DNA of 34,351 bases from CBFDBF01 sp050304615 (GCA_050304615.1 JBNLDW010000001.1:1-34351), one strand, 5' to 3'. Shown: positions 1 through 7,484, counted from the first letter of the stretch. Notes: generated from the letters alone by a model not told the origin. A program made the numbers and translations.

Positions 1-12
1 GTCTTGGCGTCT

Positions 13-34
13 TCGCCTACAGGGAAGTAGGCGA
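13..34. other. Short perfect inverted repeat at the window edge
   Basis: Arms TCGCCTAC (13-20) and GTAGGCGA (27-34) flank a 6-base loop. It lies downstream of cheR on the minus strand. No clear T-run follows on either strand, so a terminator role is only possible. I see no gene in 1-191 and no sigma-54 or sigma-28 promoter for the flgB operon that often follows cheR in related genomes. Confidence 0.35.
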
Positions 35-191
35 GGGGCGTGAGCATGGAGTGGAAGCTTTGCGCTAAATAATGCGAATCCATGTTTCCATCTCAATGGT
101 TACGGTCGTATGCTCGAGTTTTCAAGCAGTTATCCGCTAAATTTGCATATCTTATGGGACAGCAGTGGGTTGGGGGGGACAGGTACCTGAA

Positions 192-1019
192 TCAGGAACG
201 CAGCCTATAGCCGATGGCCTTGTTGCTGCTCACCATCTCAAAGCGGTCACTATGAGCCGATAGGGACTCGGTCGACCCCAGGAAAAGATAACCTCCTGGA
301 TGCAGAGAATTGGCAAAACGGTTGATGATATCCGCCTTCTGGTCGATGGAAAAATATATCAGTACATTGCGGCAAAAAATGACATCGAATTTACCCAACG
401 CGGTAAACTGCTGAGTCAAATTAAGCTCGCGGAAACTAACCCTTTGCTTGATCTCTGGGCGCACCTCTAGACAATCGTCCCGGACAATAAAGTAGCGCTC
501 TTGCTGCAATGGATTCATGCCGCGAGATGCGCTCAGTCCACAATAAACTCCCCGCCGCGCCTCTTCCAGGATCTTATTGGATATGTCAGTACCAAGGACT
601 GTCACATTGCTGATCTGTCCAGCGCCCATAGAGGCCAGATAGTCATGTGCAGACATGGCTAGATTGTAGCTCTCCTGCCCGGAGGAGCAGGCGGCAGACC
701 ATATCTTGACAGAACCTTTGAGTCCCGGCAGCACGATATCAACCAGCATGTCAAAATGGACCTTATCTCGAAACCAGAAGGTCTCATTGGTGGTCATGGC
801 ATCGATAAAACTGCTAAACAGCTGCGTGTCACGCCGGGCTTTGAGATTGGATAGCAACTCACCAACAGTGGCAATATTCCTATCCCGCATCAGACGTCCA
901 AGCCTGCTTGTAACCAGATACTCTTTCCCCTCACCTAACAGAATACCGGAGGAGTCCTGAAGAAAGGCCTGCATGGCCGCGTAATCCCCTGGAGCAAGAA
1001 GTTGGCTTCTATTCGGCAC
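192..1019 (-). CDS. cheR: Chemotaxis protein methyltransferase CheR
   Basis: CheR uses S-adenosylmethionine to methylate glutamates on chemoreceptors, the adaptation step of chemotaxis, in the cytoplasm. The 275-residue protein has normal family length. An all-helical N-terminal domain is followed by TNETFWFRD (about 77-85), the SAM-binding segment WSAACSSGQESY (about 107-118) and FCRNVLIYF (about 215-223), all CheR hallmarks. The start is a GTG at 1019 with an AAGGGA-like ribosome site upstream. It gives the usual short N-terminal extension before the conserved SSGILLGEGKEYL. It lies 24 bases downstream of the damaged cheV on the same strand and should share its FliA promoter. The order flgN-flgM-flgA / cheV-cheR matches Pseudomonas and Vibrio. 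The gene looks intact. Confidence 0.96.
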   Translation of the reverse strand: MPNRSQLLAPGDYAAMQAFLQDSSGILLGEGKEYLVTSRLGRLMRDRNIATVGELLSNLKARRDTQLFSSFIDAMTTNETFWFRDKVHFDMLVDIVLPGLKGSVKIWSAACSSGQESYNLAMSAHDYLASMGAGQISNVTVLGTDISNKILEEARRGVYCGLSASRGMNPLQQERYFIVRDDCLEVRPEIKQRVSFRELNLTQQFTALGKFDVIFCRNVLIYFSIDQKADIINRFANSLHPGGYLFLGSTESLSAHSDRFEMVSSNKAIGYRLRS

Positions 1020-1043
1020 AGATTTTATCCCTTATACAATCTG

Positions 1044-1346
1044 CTATCTAGAGATAGCAGCCTGCTCACCACGATGCGCAAGCAGGCACTTATGCACTAG
1101 CATAGCCAGATCATCTGGCTCATATTTGGCCTGAAAACTATTGGCCCCCACCTGCCTGATCATGCTCTCGTTAAAAACCCCACTTAGTGAAGTATGCAGC
1201 ACACGGAGCCGCTCTAGCGCCTCCTTAACCTTGAACACATTTATTCCATAAAGCTGCCTGCCTACAAGGCGAAAGAGTAGCAATTCCAGCCGGTTGTGCC
1301 CTGCCAACTTGTTGAGTTGGTCAACCTCCCTGAGTATTTTGGACAT
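1044..1346 (-). pseudogene. cheV: CheV with a large internal in-frame deletion
   Basis: Intact CheV is a coupling protein of about 300 residues: a CheW-like domain fused to a phospho-receiver. Here only about 100 residues remain. Residues 1-46 match the CheV N-terminus (starting MSKILREVDQL, then GRQLYGINVFKV). Residues from about 48 match the end of the receiver domain (LHTSLSGVFNESM, then VGANSFQAKYEPDDL). The rest of the CheW domain, the linker and the receiver aspartate that accepts phosphate are missing, so about 200 residues were lost without breaking the frame. I chose ATG 1346 because it gives the family N-terminus and has GGAGATGGGGT upstream. A FliA-type promoter lies upstream, so a small hybrid peptide may still be made. 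Normal coupling or phosphotransfer is not expected. Confidence 0.88.
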
Positions 1347-1452
1347 ACCCCATCTCCACAGTATAACCACCACACAGTTTTATGTGGCCCAACAAACCAC
1401 CGGATTTAATGCCGCCTTGCAGTTTACAGTTAACCCAGACAGGCATCCGTTC

Positions 1453-1479
1453 TTAGCGGCAATCTGAGCAGTTTCTTTA
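1453..1479 (-). promoter_or_regulatory. FliA (sigma-28) promoter for cheV-cheR
   Basis: Read on the minus strand, a -35 element TAAAGAAA (1479-1472) and a -10 element GCCGCTAA (1460-1453) are separated by exactly 11 bases. The consensus is TAAAGTTT-N11-GCCGATAA. It points to cheV, with an untranslated leader of about 100 bases. The flgM promoter at 2344-2370 has nearly the same -10 element and the same spacing, which supports both. Confidence 0.75.
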
Positions 1480-1527
1480 GTAAGGCTGCTTAGGTGCCCC
1501 GACACAGATAGCTAAATACCAATATTG

Positions 1528-1543
1528 TGGCACGTTGATTGCA
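1528..1543 (+). promoter_or_regulatory. Sigma-54 (RpoN) promoter at flgA
   Basis: TGGCACG-N4-TTGCA matches the RpoN -24/-12 consensus at every conserved position. The GG is at 1529-1530 and the GC at 1541-1542. It points toward flgA. The expected transcription start, about 12 bases after the GC, falls near 1553-1555, immediately in front of or inside the first flgA codons. No activator site was identified. Confidence 0.7.
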
Positions 1544-1555
1544 TTGATGTATGGC

Positions 1556-2281
1556 ATGAAACTACTACTGACTAGAGTCCGAAAACCGCTACTCTACTGG
1601 CTCCTATTAGGCTTTATAGCGCTGTATGTGGCAGATATAGCAGCAGCCCAGCTGCAATCACATGAGGGTATTCGGGAGGCAGCAACACAGCATATCCTGA
1701 ATCTTGGCGACACATATCCGGCGCCTCCAATTGTTACCGCCGGCCACCTGGATAGCCGCCTACGACTTGCCGCCTGCGAACAACCGCTAGAGACATTCAC
1801 CCCTGCAAATTGGCGAAAGATGGGGAAGATTACCGTTGGTGTACGCTGCAATGGAGAAAGACCATGGTCCCTGTATGTCCCCGTGACCGTCTCTATAATG
1901 CTGCCTGTAGTGGTAACCACCACAGAACTCCATAGGGGTGCGCTAATCAGGAAAGAAGATCTGCAACTGGACGAAAGGGATATCTCCCAGTTACATCGGG
2001 GCTACCTGGAGAGTATGGATCAGGCTGTGGGAAAGAGCGTTAAACAGAGCATACACCGTGACCAGATACTGGTTCCATCCAGACTCGTTTCGCCCCAGGC
2101 GATTAAACGCAACAGCCGGGTTACCATCCTGGCCAGTAGTAACACAGTACAGGTGCGCATGGTGGGAATAGCCCTGGAGAACGGTAGCATAGGAGAGCGT
2201 ATACGGATACGCAACCAGAGTTCCAATAGGGAAATTGATGCCAAGATAGTCGCCCCTGGAGTAGTGCAGGTAGCCATGTAA
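1556..2281 (+). CDS. flgA: Flagellar P-ring assembly chaperone FlgA
   Basis: FlgA is a periplasmic chaperone that helps FlgI assemble into the P ring around the flagellar rod. The protein has a signal peptide (MKLLLTRVRKP followed by a hydrophobic stretch ending near AAA-QLQ). An N-terminal domain with the conserved RLRLAAC-type segment follows, then a C-terminal SAF-like domain (TTTELHRGALIRKEDLQL and onward). About 241 residues is normal. In-frame starts are TTG 1535, ATG 1547 and ATG 1556. I chose 1556 because it gives the cleanest signal peptide and because the sigma-54 promoter would place the transcript start at about 1554, excluding the earlier two. No Shine-Dalgarno is visible. It is divergent from cheV-cheR and upstream of flgM. 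Confidence 0.93.
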   Translation: MKLLLTRVRKPLLYWLLLGFIALYVADIAAAQLQSHEGIREAATQHILNLGDTYPAPPIVTAGHLDSRLRLAACEQPLETFTPANWRKMGKITVGVRCNGERPWSLYVPVTVSIMLPVVVTTTELHRGALIRKEDLQLDERDISQLHRGYLESMDQAVGKSVKQSIHRDQILVPSRLVSPQAIKRNSRVTILASSNTVQVRMVGIALENGSIGERIRIRNQSSNREIDAKIVAPGVVQVAM

Positions 2282-2343
2282 TAACCAGCTAAGCAAGGGC
2301 ATTTCAATATACCAGGAGGCAGATATTCAGGAATTAATGTTGT

Positions 2344-2370
2344 TAAAGTTATGCTCCAGGTTGCCGCTAG
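2344..2370 (+). promoter_or_regulatory. FliA (sigma-28) promoter for flgM-flgN
   Basis: TAAAGTTA (2344-2351), 11 bases, then GCCGCTAG (2363-2370) closely fits the FliA consensus. It lies in the 125-base gap between flgA and flgM. It would let FliA drive its own anti-sigma factor, the known feedback in flagellar regulation, independently of the upstream flgA promoter. Confidence 0.75.
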
Positions 2371-2406
2371 ACCTAGTGTTATGGCTATCGACTCAGGTGG
2401 AATGGT

Positions 2407-2715
2407 ATGAAAATCAGAGGTAACAACGTAGGCGGCAAGACGGTACAGCAGAGTGGCGGTAAGGGGCAGGTTTCAGCCAATAAATCGGCCAGCGCTAAAA
2501 CCTCCACCTCCAGCTCATCCGGCAGCAGTGACAAAGTTAGCCTGACAGCTGCGGCAAAGGTAGAAGAGCTGACCAGCCTGATCGATGACATGCCTATTGT
2601 TGATGCTAGCCATGTTAGCGATATCCAGCAGCAGCTGGGGACCGGGAGCTATGAAGCGGATGAGAAAAATGCCGCTGAGAACCTGCTGGAAATAGAAAAA
2701 GAACTCTCTACATAG
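2407..2715 (+). CDS. flgM: Anti-sigma-28 factor FlgM
   Basis: FlgM binds and holds FliA until the hook-basal body is complete, and is then exported. The 102-residue protein has the family layout. A low-complexity Ser/Gly/Lys-rich N-terminal half (about 1-42) is followed by DKVSLTAAAKVEELTSLI and a helical FliA-binding C-terminus with the typical VSDIQQQL and EADEKNAAENLLEIEK segments. The ATG at 2407 follows a GGTGGA-like ribosome site. A FliA promoter lies just upstream, and flgN follows after 10 bases, so the two are co-transcribed. Length and composition look normal. Confidence 0.93.
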   Translation: MKIRGNNVGGKTVQQSGGKGQVSANKSASAKTSTSSSSGSSDKVSLTAAAKVEELTSLIDDMPIVDASHVSDIQQQLGTGSYEADEKNAAENLLEIEKELST

Positions 2716-2725
2716 AGGTGGCTTG

Positions 2726-3211
2726 ATGCGCATATCTACCGAACAAAAACAAAAACTAATAGACCTTATACAGACTGAACTGGTTTTAGCTACCAAACTG
2801 CAGGAGATACTGCAGCGGGAATTCGATATTCTGAGTGGAGATAGCCCAGAACAGATAGAGGCTATAAGCAGAGAAAAGCTGGCACAGATGCAGCAGCTGG
2901 CACAACAGCTCGCCAAACGTGACCAATTACTGACCATATTGCGACTGCCACCAGGCAAGGCGGGGACCGACATTATGATGCAGCAACTGCCACCGGGGCA
3001 CGAACTGCTCGCCAACTGGGAACAACTACAAGAACTAAGCGCTAAGCTACAGCGACAAAACACTATCAATGGCGGTATCGTCGCCATTGGTCAACGCCGG
3101 GCAAAGCAGGCCCTGGATCTCCTACGTGGCAAACATGGCATGACAGAGACCTACGGCCCCGGAGGGGAATCACGGACAGATGCCATCCCCAGCTCCCTGG
3201 CCAAGGCTTAG
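2726..3211 (+). CDS. flgN: Flagellar export chaperone FlgN
   Basis: FlgN is a cytoplasmic chaperone for the hook-filament junction proteins FlgK and FlgL. The protein is about 161 residues and almost entirely helical with many Gln and Leu. A long N-terminal coiled coil (about 1-75) includes QKQKLIDLIQTELVLATKLQ, and the family motif NTINGGIVAIGQRRAKQALDLLRG sits near residue 115. The C-terminal tail is low complexity. ATG 2726 is preferred over TTG 2723 because GAGGTGG sits 5 bases upstream. Position directly after flgM and before a ycgR-like gene agrees with the assignment. Confidence 0.88.
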   Translation: MRISTEQKQKLIDLIQTELVLATKLQEILQREFDILSGDSPEQIEAISREKLAQMQQLAQQLAKRDQLLTILRLPPGKAGTDIMMQQLPPGHELLANWEQLQELSAKLQRQNTINGGIVAIGQRRAKQALDLLRGKHGMTETYGPGGESRTDAIPSSLAKA

Positions 3212-3239
3212 TTGGTACCATCTACCCTAGGCTGCCAGC

Positions 3240-4001
3240 ATGTTTAACATTCTGCGTAAAGATGAGCGGCAGCCAGGTGTCGGGGAGATCTTAGCGAGCG
3301 CCTCATTCCAGGTCTTCAACCCCAAACAGATAAATCTTTTGCTCACCCACGCATATGAGACCCACGCCCTCCTCCTGGCATACTTTAAAGACCATTCAGA
3401 ACAATTCACCACAGCGCTGCTCGGAGTCTATCCAAAACATGGATTTATTGTGCTGGATGAACTTTCCCCAAAGCAGGGGCATGATCTACTGCTTGAGAAA
3501 AAAGAATGCAAGGTTACCGGGAAACTTGATGGGGTTGATCTGCGCTTCAGCACCCGCCTGATTGAGGCGCGCTCCAAGGCCGGCATCGCCTTCTACAAGG
3601 TAACCATCCCAGAGACAGTACTTTACCGGCAACGACGGGAAGACTTTCGCATCTCAACCGGAGCCCAGAGCATCCCGTTCCACGGCTACCGTGGCCAAGG
3701 CTACCAACAAGCACTACGCGGTTCGGTCGTCGATATCTCGCGCAATGGCATGGGTATTGTGCTGGATGACACGATAAACCTGTTTCCAGGAGACCTGCTT
3801 CCGGCCTGCACAGTGACCCTACCCGACAAGGAGCAGATACTGTTCTCCCTTGAAGCCCGCTCGGTACACCAAAACAGGCACCGCGGCACCTGCCGCATAG
3901 GCGGGCGTTTCGCCGAGATAGACCAGCGCTCGCGCCGCAAGATAGTGCACCTGCTAAAGAAGCTGGAGCGGCAACAGTGCCAACGCCTACGCGGAACCTA
4001 A
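3240..4001 (+). CDS. ycgR: YcgR-like flagellar brake protein (PilZ domain)
   Basis: YcgR proteins bind cyclic di-GMP and act on the flagellar motor to slow or bias it. The 253-residue protein has an N-terminal YcgR domain (about 1-125) followed by a C-terminal PilZ domain. The c-di-GMP-binding motifs are visible: an arginine cluster RQRREDFR near 132-139 and DISRNGMG near 168-175. It follows flgN by 28 bases on the same strand, as in Pseudomonas, so it probably belongs to the flgM operon. The ATG at 3240 has only a weak ribosome site. Domain content is secure; direct action on this motor is inferred from family and neighbours. Confidence 0.9.
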   Translation: MFNILRKDERQPGVGEILASASFQVFNPKQINLLLTHAYETHALLLAYFKDHSEQFTTALLGVYPKHGFIVLDELSPKQGHDLLLEKKECKVTGKLDGVDLRFSTRLIEARSKAGIAFYKVTIPETVLYRQRREDFRISTGAQSIPFHGYRGQGYQQALRGSVVDISRNGMGIVLDDTINLFPGDLLPACTVTLPDKEQILFSLEARSVHQNRHRGTCRIGGRFAEIDQRSRRKIVHLLKKLERQQCQRLRGT

Positions 4002-4030
4002 CAGATTCCTGGCAACCGATAACGCTCCAG

Positions 4031-4039
4031 TGCTAGAAT
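4031..4039 (+). promoter_or_regulatory. Extended -10 promoter for the two tRNAs
   Basis: TGC-TAGAAT is an extended -10 element (TGN plus a 5/6 match to TATAAT) 14 bases before tRNA-Ala. It predicts a start near 4046. The -35 region is poor (GGCAAC or TGGCAA about 17-18 bases upstream), which extended -10 promoters tolerate. Confidence 0.4.
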
Positions 4040-4052
4040 GCAGTGCCATATT

Positions 4053-4128
<76 letters not shown>

Positions 4129-4140
4129 ATCTTCTCTTTA

Positions 4141-4217
4141 GCCCCTGTAGCTCAGCTGGATAGAGCATCCGCCTCCTAAGCGGAAGGTCACACGTTCGAA
4201 TCGTGTCAGGGGCGCCA
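4141..4217 (+). tRNA. tRNA-Arg (anticodon CCT)
   Basis: The cloverleaf has acceptor GCCCCTG pairing with CAGGGGC, D stem GCTC/GAGC, and anticodon stem TCCGC/GCGGA with loop CTCCTAA (anticodon CCT, reading AGG). The T arm CACAC/GTGTC is intact and CCA is encoded. It is 77 bases long. A decayed copy of its 3' half occurs about 1 kb downstream (5234-5271), a pattern typical of integration into tRNA genes. Confidence 0.97.
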
Positions 4218-4252
4218 TATTTTTCTTAATTAAGAGGCTGCTCCTCTCCCCA

Positions 4253-5104
4253 TCATGGCTGCATTACAGCCGTATTTTCCCAGATATTGCTGGCCTCAGA
4301 CTCATCATCCTCTGGCACAGCGTTATCCGCATCTACCAATGTCCGCAATAGGCAGTTGCCTTCTCCCGCTTTACTTGGGTAGATATCGTAGGAGACGTCA
4401 ACGCTGTCCCCCGATGAGAGACTACTGACAATATGCTCACCCAAGTTATAACTACTTTCATCACCTCTATGACATGTAGTTCTAACTATAAACGCTGGTG
4501 CATCCATATCGCCCTTATTCACTACTGTCACCTTTGCCTGATACGAACGATTCATATAAAGCTGTAACTGATTCTCATCGTCCATATTGGGCGCTGGGTC
4601 AATATTCAAGATATTAAAAGCAAGGTCGCTCAGGTGGCCGCCTTGCCCCGGGGGAGTCGGAGACTCTGAATCACTCGACAGCCTATCCCAGACCTTGTTA
4701 TACGCAAATGATTCACAATGAATATAATTTTTAGCAACTGCATCAAACATACAAATCTGCAGACCATCCGTTAATACCTCCCCGACACCACCTACCAGGG
4801 AAAGCGTTATGCAAGTTGTATTGTTCCCTATCTCAATACCGTTGCTGCTCATGCAATTCTTGGCGCTATAACCAATGTCTGAGGTGCCCTGACCGCTTAT
4901 TGTCGGCTGCACAGAAACATGTGCCCTTGGACCATGATTTCCGGAATAGGTAGATTGAATCTCCAGCCTTACTTCATTCTGCGACTCCGAAATCACTCGA
5001 AACCCAGCAAAATCATTAGCTTTTGACACTACTGGAAACGCAAGTAAAAGCCCCATAACAGACAAAACTGGATAAACAAACAGAAAACGTTTAACCAAGA
5101 ACAT
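4253..5104 (-). CDS. Secreted CARDB-like protein in a tRNA-Arg islet
   Basis: The 283-residue protein begins with a signal peptide (positive MFLVKRF, a hydrophobic core, cleavage near SKA-ND), so it is exported. Residues about 30-150 form an unrecognised beta-rich region with paired cysteines. A short Ser/Pro/Gly linker (about 145-155) follows. The last 120 residues resemble a CARDB domain, an Ig-like fold found in bacterial surface proteins. These end with the typical pattern of an acidic VDADNAVPEDDESEASN stretch. A GGGGGAAGG ribosome site precedes ATG 5104. The gene is more AT-rich than its neighbours and sits alone between tRNA-Arg and a tRNA-Arg remnant, suggesting acquisition by integration. 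Its function is unknown; binding or adhesion would fit. Confidence 0.72.
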   Translation of the reverse strand: MFLVKRFLFVYPVLSVMGLLLAFPVVSKANDFAGFRVISESQNEVRLEIQSTYSGNHGPRAHVSVQPTISGQGTSDIGYSAKNCMSSNGIEIGNNTTCITLSLVGGVGEVLTDGLQICMFDAVAKNYIHCESFAYNKVWDRLSSDSESPTPPGQGGHLSDLAFNILNIDPAPNMDDENQLQLYMNRSYQAKVTVVNKGDMDAPAFIVRTTCHRGDESSYNLGEHIVSSLSSGDSVDVSYDIYPSKAGEGNCLLRTLVDADNAVPEDDESEASNIWENTAVMQP

Positions 5105-5233
5105 AACCTTCCCCCTGCATGATTACCGAATAATATCCAGCATCACTATCATGTGTGGCCTAACCATTAGACCAAAGTTCTTATGAACCATCGAAACAAC
5201 CAATGAAGTTAATATTTTTCCACGTCCTTTAGA

Positions 5234-5271
5234 GCGAAAGGTCGCATTCTTGAACCGTGTTAGTGGCGCTG
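5234..5271 (+). repeat. Decayed copy of the tRNA-Arg 3' half (att-like)
   Basis: This segment, from GCGAAAGGTC to GTGGCGCTG, aligns without gaps to the tRNA-Arg 3' half at 4180-4217, with about 27 of 38 bases identical. The orientation is the same as the intact gene. It cannot fold as a tRNA. Such direct 3'-end duplications are left when an element integrates into a tRNA gene. No integrase remains between the copies. Confidence 0.6.
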
Positions 5272-5295
5272 CTAGTGATATTCTGAGCGCACCTC

Positions 5296-7224
5296 TCAGC
5301 CCTGTCGACCCGCTTCCAACCCCTTTTGTAGTGGTTCCAAGTGTTTTTCATAACGCTTCCAGCGGTCGGTTGAGGATTTGTATATGGGCTGACGCACCTG
5401 CCAGTGGCTGGCTGTCTTAACCGCCCGGGATGATTTGTGAAACTCTAGACAGCTATCATCCCACTCCAGACCGCAAAACTCGATCAGACGGCGACTAAGC
5501 GCCTCCTGATCCGCCACCATCTCTTCGTACTGCACCTCAAATAGTGGGTTAGGTAGCACGCTTTTCCAGTGCTCTATGAGCCGCTCATACATGCTGTAGT
5601 AATGACCAAGATCTTCCAAATCCCATTTATAATTATGCCCGGAATTGAAATGCTGAAAAAATATGGAGATACAGTTATCCAGCGGATTGCGTTTGCAGTG
5701 AACCACCCTGGCCCTGGGTAGCAGGTAGGCTATTGTCCCCAACTGCATAAAATTATGCGGCATCTTGTCAATGATATGGCTCGCCTCTGGGGCATAGGCA
5801 TGCAGATTTTCCAGGAATCTGGCAGTAACAGCAGAGAGGACATCACCATCCAGCTTTAGCAATACCCCTGGATATTCACTGCCCTTTCCCGCCAGAGTGG
5901 TCAGGTGGCTACTGATGCGCCCCATATCGCCCAGCTCACCCGCCCCAAACACCTGCGGATGGCTGGATATGATCTGCTCGGTCAAGGTGGTACCGGAGCG
6001 CGGCATACCAACAATAAAGATCGGCAGGTCCGACTCCATACCGGGCCAGGGCCGCTGGGCAAAAAACTGCTGGTCAAAGAAATCAATCAGGAGGTCGAAA
6101 TACTCCTCCTGCTGCTGCCTGTCATACTCTATACTCTGGCGCTTGATACGGTTGCCGCTGAGGTATTGTTGGAAGGCATCATCGTACCGCTTGCAGTCAT
6201 TATAGACCTTGCCTAGCGAGAAGTGCAGTATGGCGCTGGCCTCATCCTCTAGCTCATCTCTCGTCAGGGCCTGCTCCATCTGGGCGATCTCTGGATCCCC
6301 CTCCTGGAATTTTCTGGAGTTGGCGATACTGCCAAACACCCCCACTGCATCGGGGCTGATCTCCAGTATCTTGCGACTGTATTGCAGCGCCTCATCGTGC
6401 CTGCCGGCATCGAGTAGCCGCTGACTCATGGCCATCATGCTTGGCAAATCGTCCTGCGGAGCCAGCTCTAGCGCCCTGAATGCGATATCGAGCGCCTCTT
6501 CACTCCGTCCCGCCTCCTGCAAGATAGCAGCGTACTCCATCATCAACCCATGGTTATTGGGCCTGCGTCGCATAGCCTCCTCAAACAGCGGTAGCGCCTT
6601 CTCTGCAATATGTAACTTGCTGTAGAGCTGCGCCAAGGCGATGTAGGCATCGGTAAACCCGGCGTCATTACGGATCGCCTCCTGGTAGTGCTTCATCGCC
6701 GCCCCATCACGCTCCTGTTCCAAATAGAGTGCGGCCAGATTGTAGTGGGCCTGGGCAAAATCTGGGCGCAGCTTGAGTGCCTGCTGGAATTCCCTCTCGG
6801 CGGCCTCTTCGTCGCCTCTGTCCTTGTACATGGTTCCCAGCCCATTCCTTAGCTCAGGGATATCCGGCTTTATCTTGAGTGCAGCCCGGTACTGTTTTAT
6901 TGCATCATCGGCACGCCCTATCTCACGATAGGCGTTACCCAGGTTGACCCGAAAGTCGGCATTATCCGGACTAGCCGCAACCGCCTCACGAATCAACTTG
7001 GTACCCTTGCGTGGATCTCCTGAACGGCAGGCGATCAGGCCACGAAAATGGAGCGCATCCGACAGCCCTGGAGACTGCTTGAGTATTTTACGACAGAAAG
7101 TATCAGCCTCCTCCAGACGGCCAGCCTGAAAACAGGCGACAGCCTGCTGAAAGTTGCGTTGCAGCTCATGTGGATCGGCCTGGATTGGCTGCCTACGACC
7201 TGCTGTAGCTTTACGTTTACCCAT
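5296..7224 (-). CDS. TPR-repeat sulfotransferase
   Basis: The 642-residue cytoplasmic protein joins two parts. Residues about 20-300 are a run of roughly eight tetratricopeptide repeats, each with the alternating Ala/Gly/Tyr pattern (for example LGNAYREIGRADDAIKQYRA), forming a protein-binding scaffold. Residues about 398-630 are a sulfotransferase domain. It has the PAPS 5'-phosphosulfate loop GMPRSGTT (405-412), DKMPHNF (about 486-492) and the 3'-phosphate motif RNPLDNCIS (512-520). It should transfer sulfate from PAPS; the acceptor, whether protein, glycan or small molecule, cannot be read from sequence. No signal peptide or partner gene is visible. It is a single-gene unit, separated from the tRNA-Gln unit by a strong hairpin. 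The fold is secure, the substrate unknown. Confidence 0.9.
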   Translation of the reverse strand: MGKRKATAGRRQPIQADPHELQRNFQQAVACFQAGRLEEADTFCRKILKQSPGLSDALHFRGLIACRSGDPRKGTKLIREAVAASPDNADFRVNLGNAYREIGRADDAIKQYRAALKIKPDIPELRNGLGTMYKDRGDEEAAEREFQQALKLRPDFAQAHYNLAALYLEQERDGAAMKHYQEAIRNDAGFTDAYIALAQLYSKLHIAEKALPLFEEAMRRRPNNHGLMMEYAAILQEAGRSEEALDIAFRALELAPQDDLPSMMAMSQRLLDAGRHDEALQYSRKILEISPDAVGVFGSIANSRKFQEGDPEIAQMEQALTRDELEDEASAILHFSLGKVYNDCKRYDDAFQQYLSGNRIKRQSIEYDRQQQEEYFDLLIDFFDQQFFAQRPWPGMESDLPIFIVGMPRSGTTLTEQIISSHPQVFGAGELGDMGRISSHLTTLAGKGSEYPGVLLKLDGDVLSAVTARFLENLHAYAPEASHIIDKMPHNFMQLGTIAYLLPRARVVHCKRNPLDNCISIFFQHFNSGHNYKWDLEDLGHYYSMYERLIEHWKSVLPNPLFEVQYEEMVADQEALSRRLIEFCGLEWDDSCLEFHKSSRAVKTASHWQVRQPIYKSSTDRWKRYEKHLEPLQKGLEAGRQG

Positions 7225-7300
7225 AAATCTGTCGCTTCAGCTATTTTTGTCAGGGGTCATTCTATCAGTGGCAACAGGGCAAAAACCACTGGCCAAAACA

Positions 7301-7328
7301 GATAAAGCCCGCTGATGCGGGCTTTATC
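7301..7328 (-). terminator. Terminator after rplM-rpsI-tRNA-Gln
   Basis: A perfect 12-base-pair stem, GATAAAGCCCGC (7301-7312) with GCGGGCTTTATC (7317-7328), has a 4-base loop. On the minus strand it is followed by TGTTTTGG. It sits just after tRNA-Gln in that direction and before the sulfotransferase start, so it probably ends the ribosomal-protein/tRNA transcript. Confidence 0.8.
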
Positions 7329-7370
7329 TAAGGAGAATGCAGGTTAACTGACATTCAGCTATTGTCTGTT

Positions 7371-7444
7371 TGGCTGGGGACCGAGGATTTGAACCTCGAC
7401 ATGCGGAGTCAGAGTCCGGTGTCCTACCATTAGACGAGTCCCCA
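7371..7444 (-). tRNA. tRNA-Gln (anticodon CTG)
   Basis: The minus strand reads TGGGGAC at the acceptor 5' end, pairing with GTCCCCA before GCCA, so CCA is encoded. The anticodon loop is CTCTGAC, giving CTG, which reads CAG. The first anticodon-stem pair (27:43) is a C:C mismatch; otherwise the cloverleaf is normal. It lies 40 bases after rpsI on the same strand, with a terminator behind it, so it is probably processed from the rplM-rpsI transcript. Confidence 0.95.
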
Positions 7445-7484
7445 ATTCAGGGCCGAGGTATCAAGACCCTTAATAAAAAACGTC

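Noticed and set aside
1..191. Sigma-54 or sigma-28 promoter for a flgB operon to the left
   Set aside because: Both motifs were looked for on the minus strand, and neither has the conserved bases at correct spacing.
2515..3087. Long minus-strand open frame opposite flgM and flgN
   Set aside because: It is Ser/Cys-rich, which is typical of antisense shadow translation, and overlaps two secure genes.
4253..5271. Complete integrative element at tRNA-Arg
   Set aside because: There is no integrase, excisionase or phage gene between the repeats, so only a remnant is claimed.
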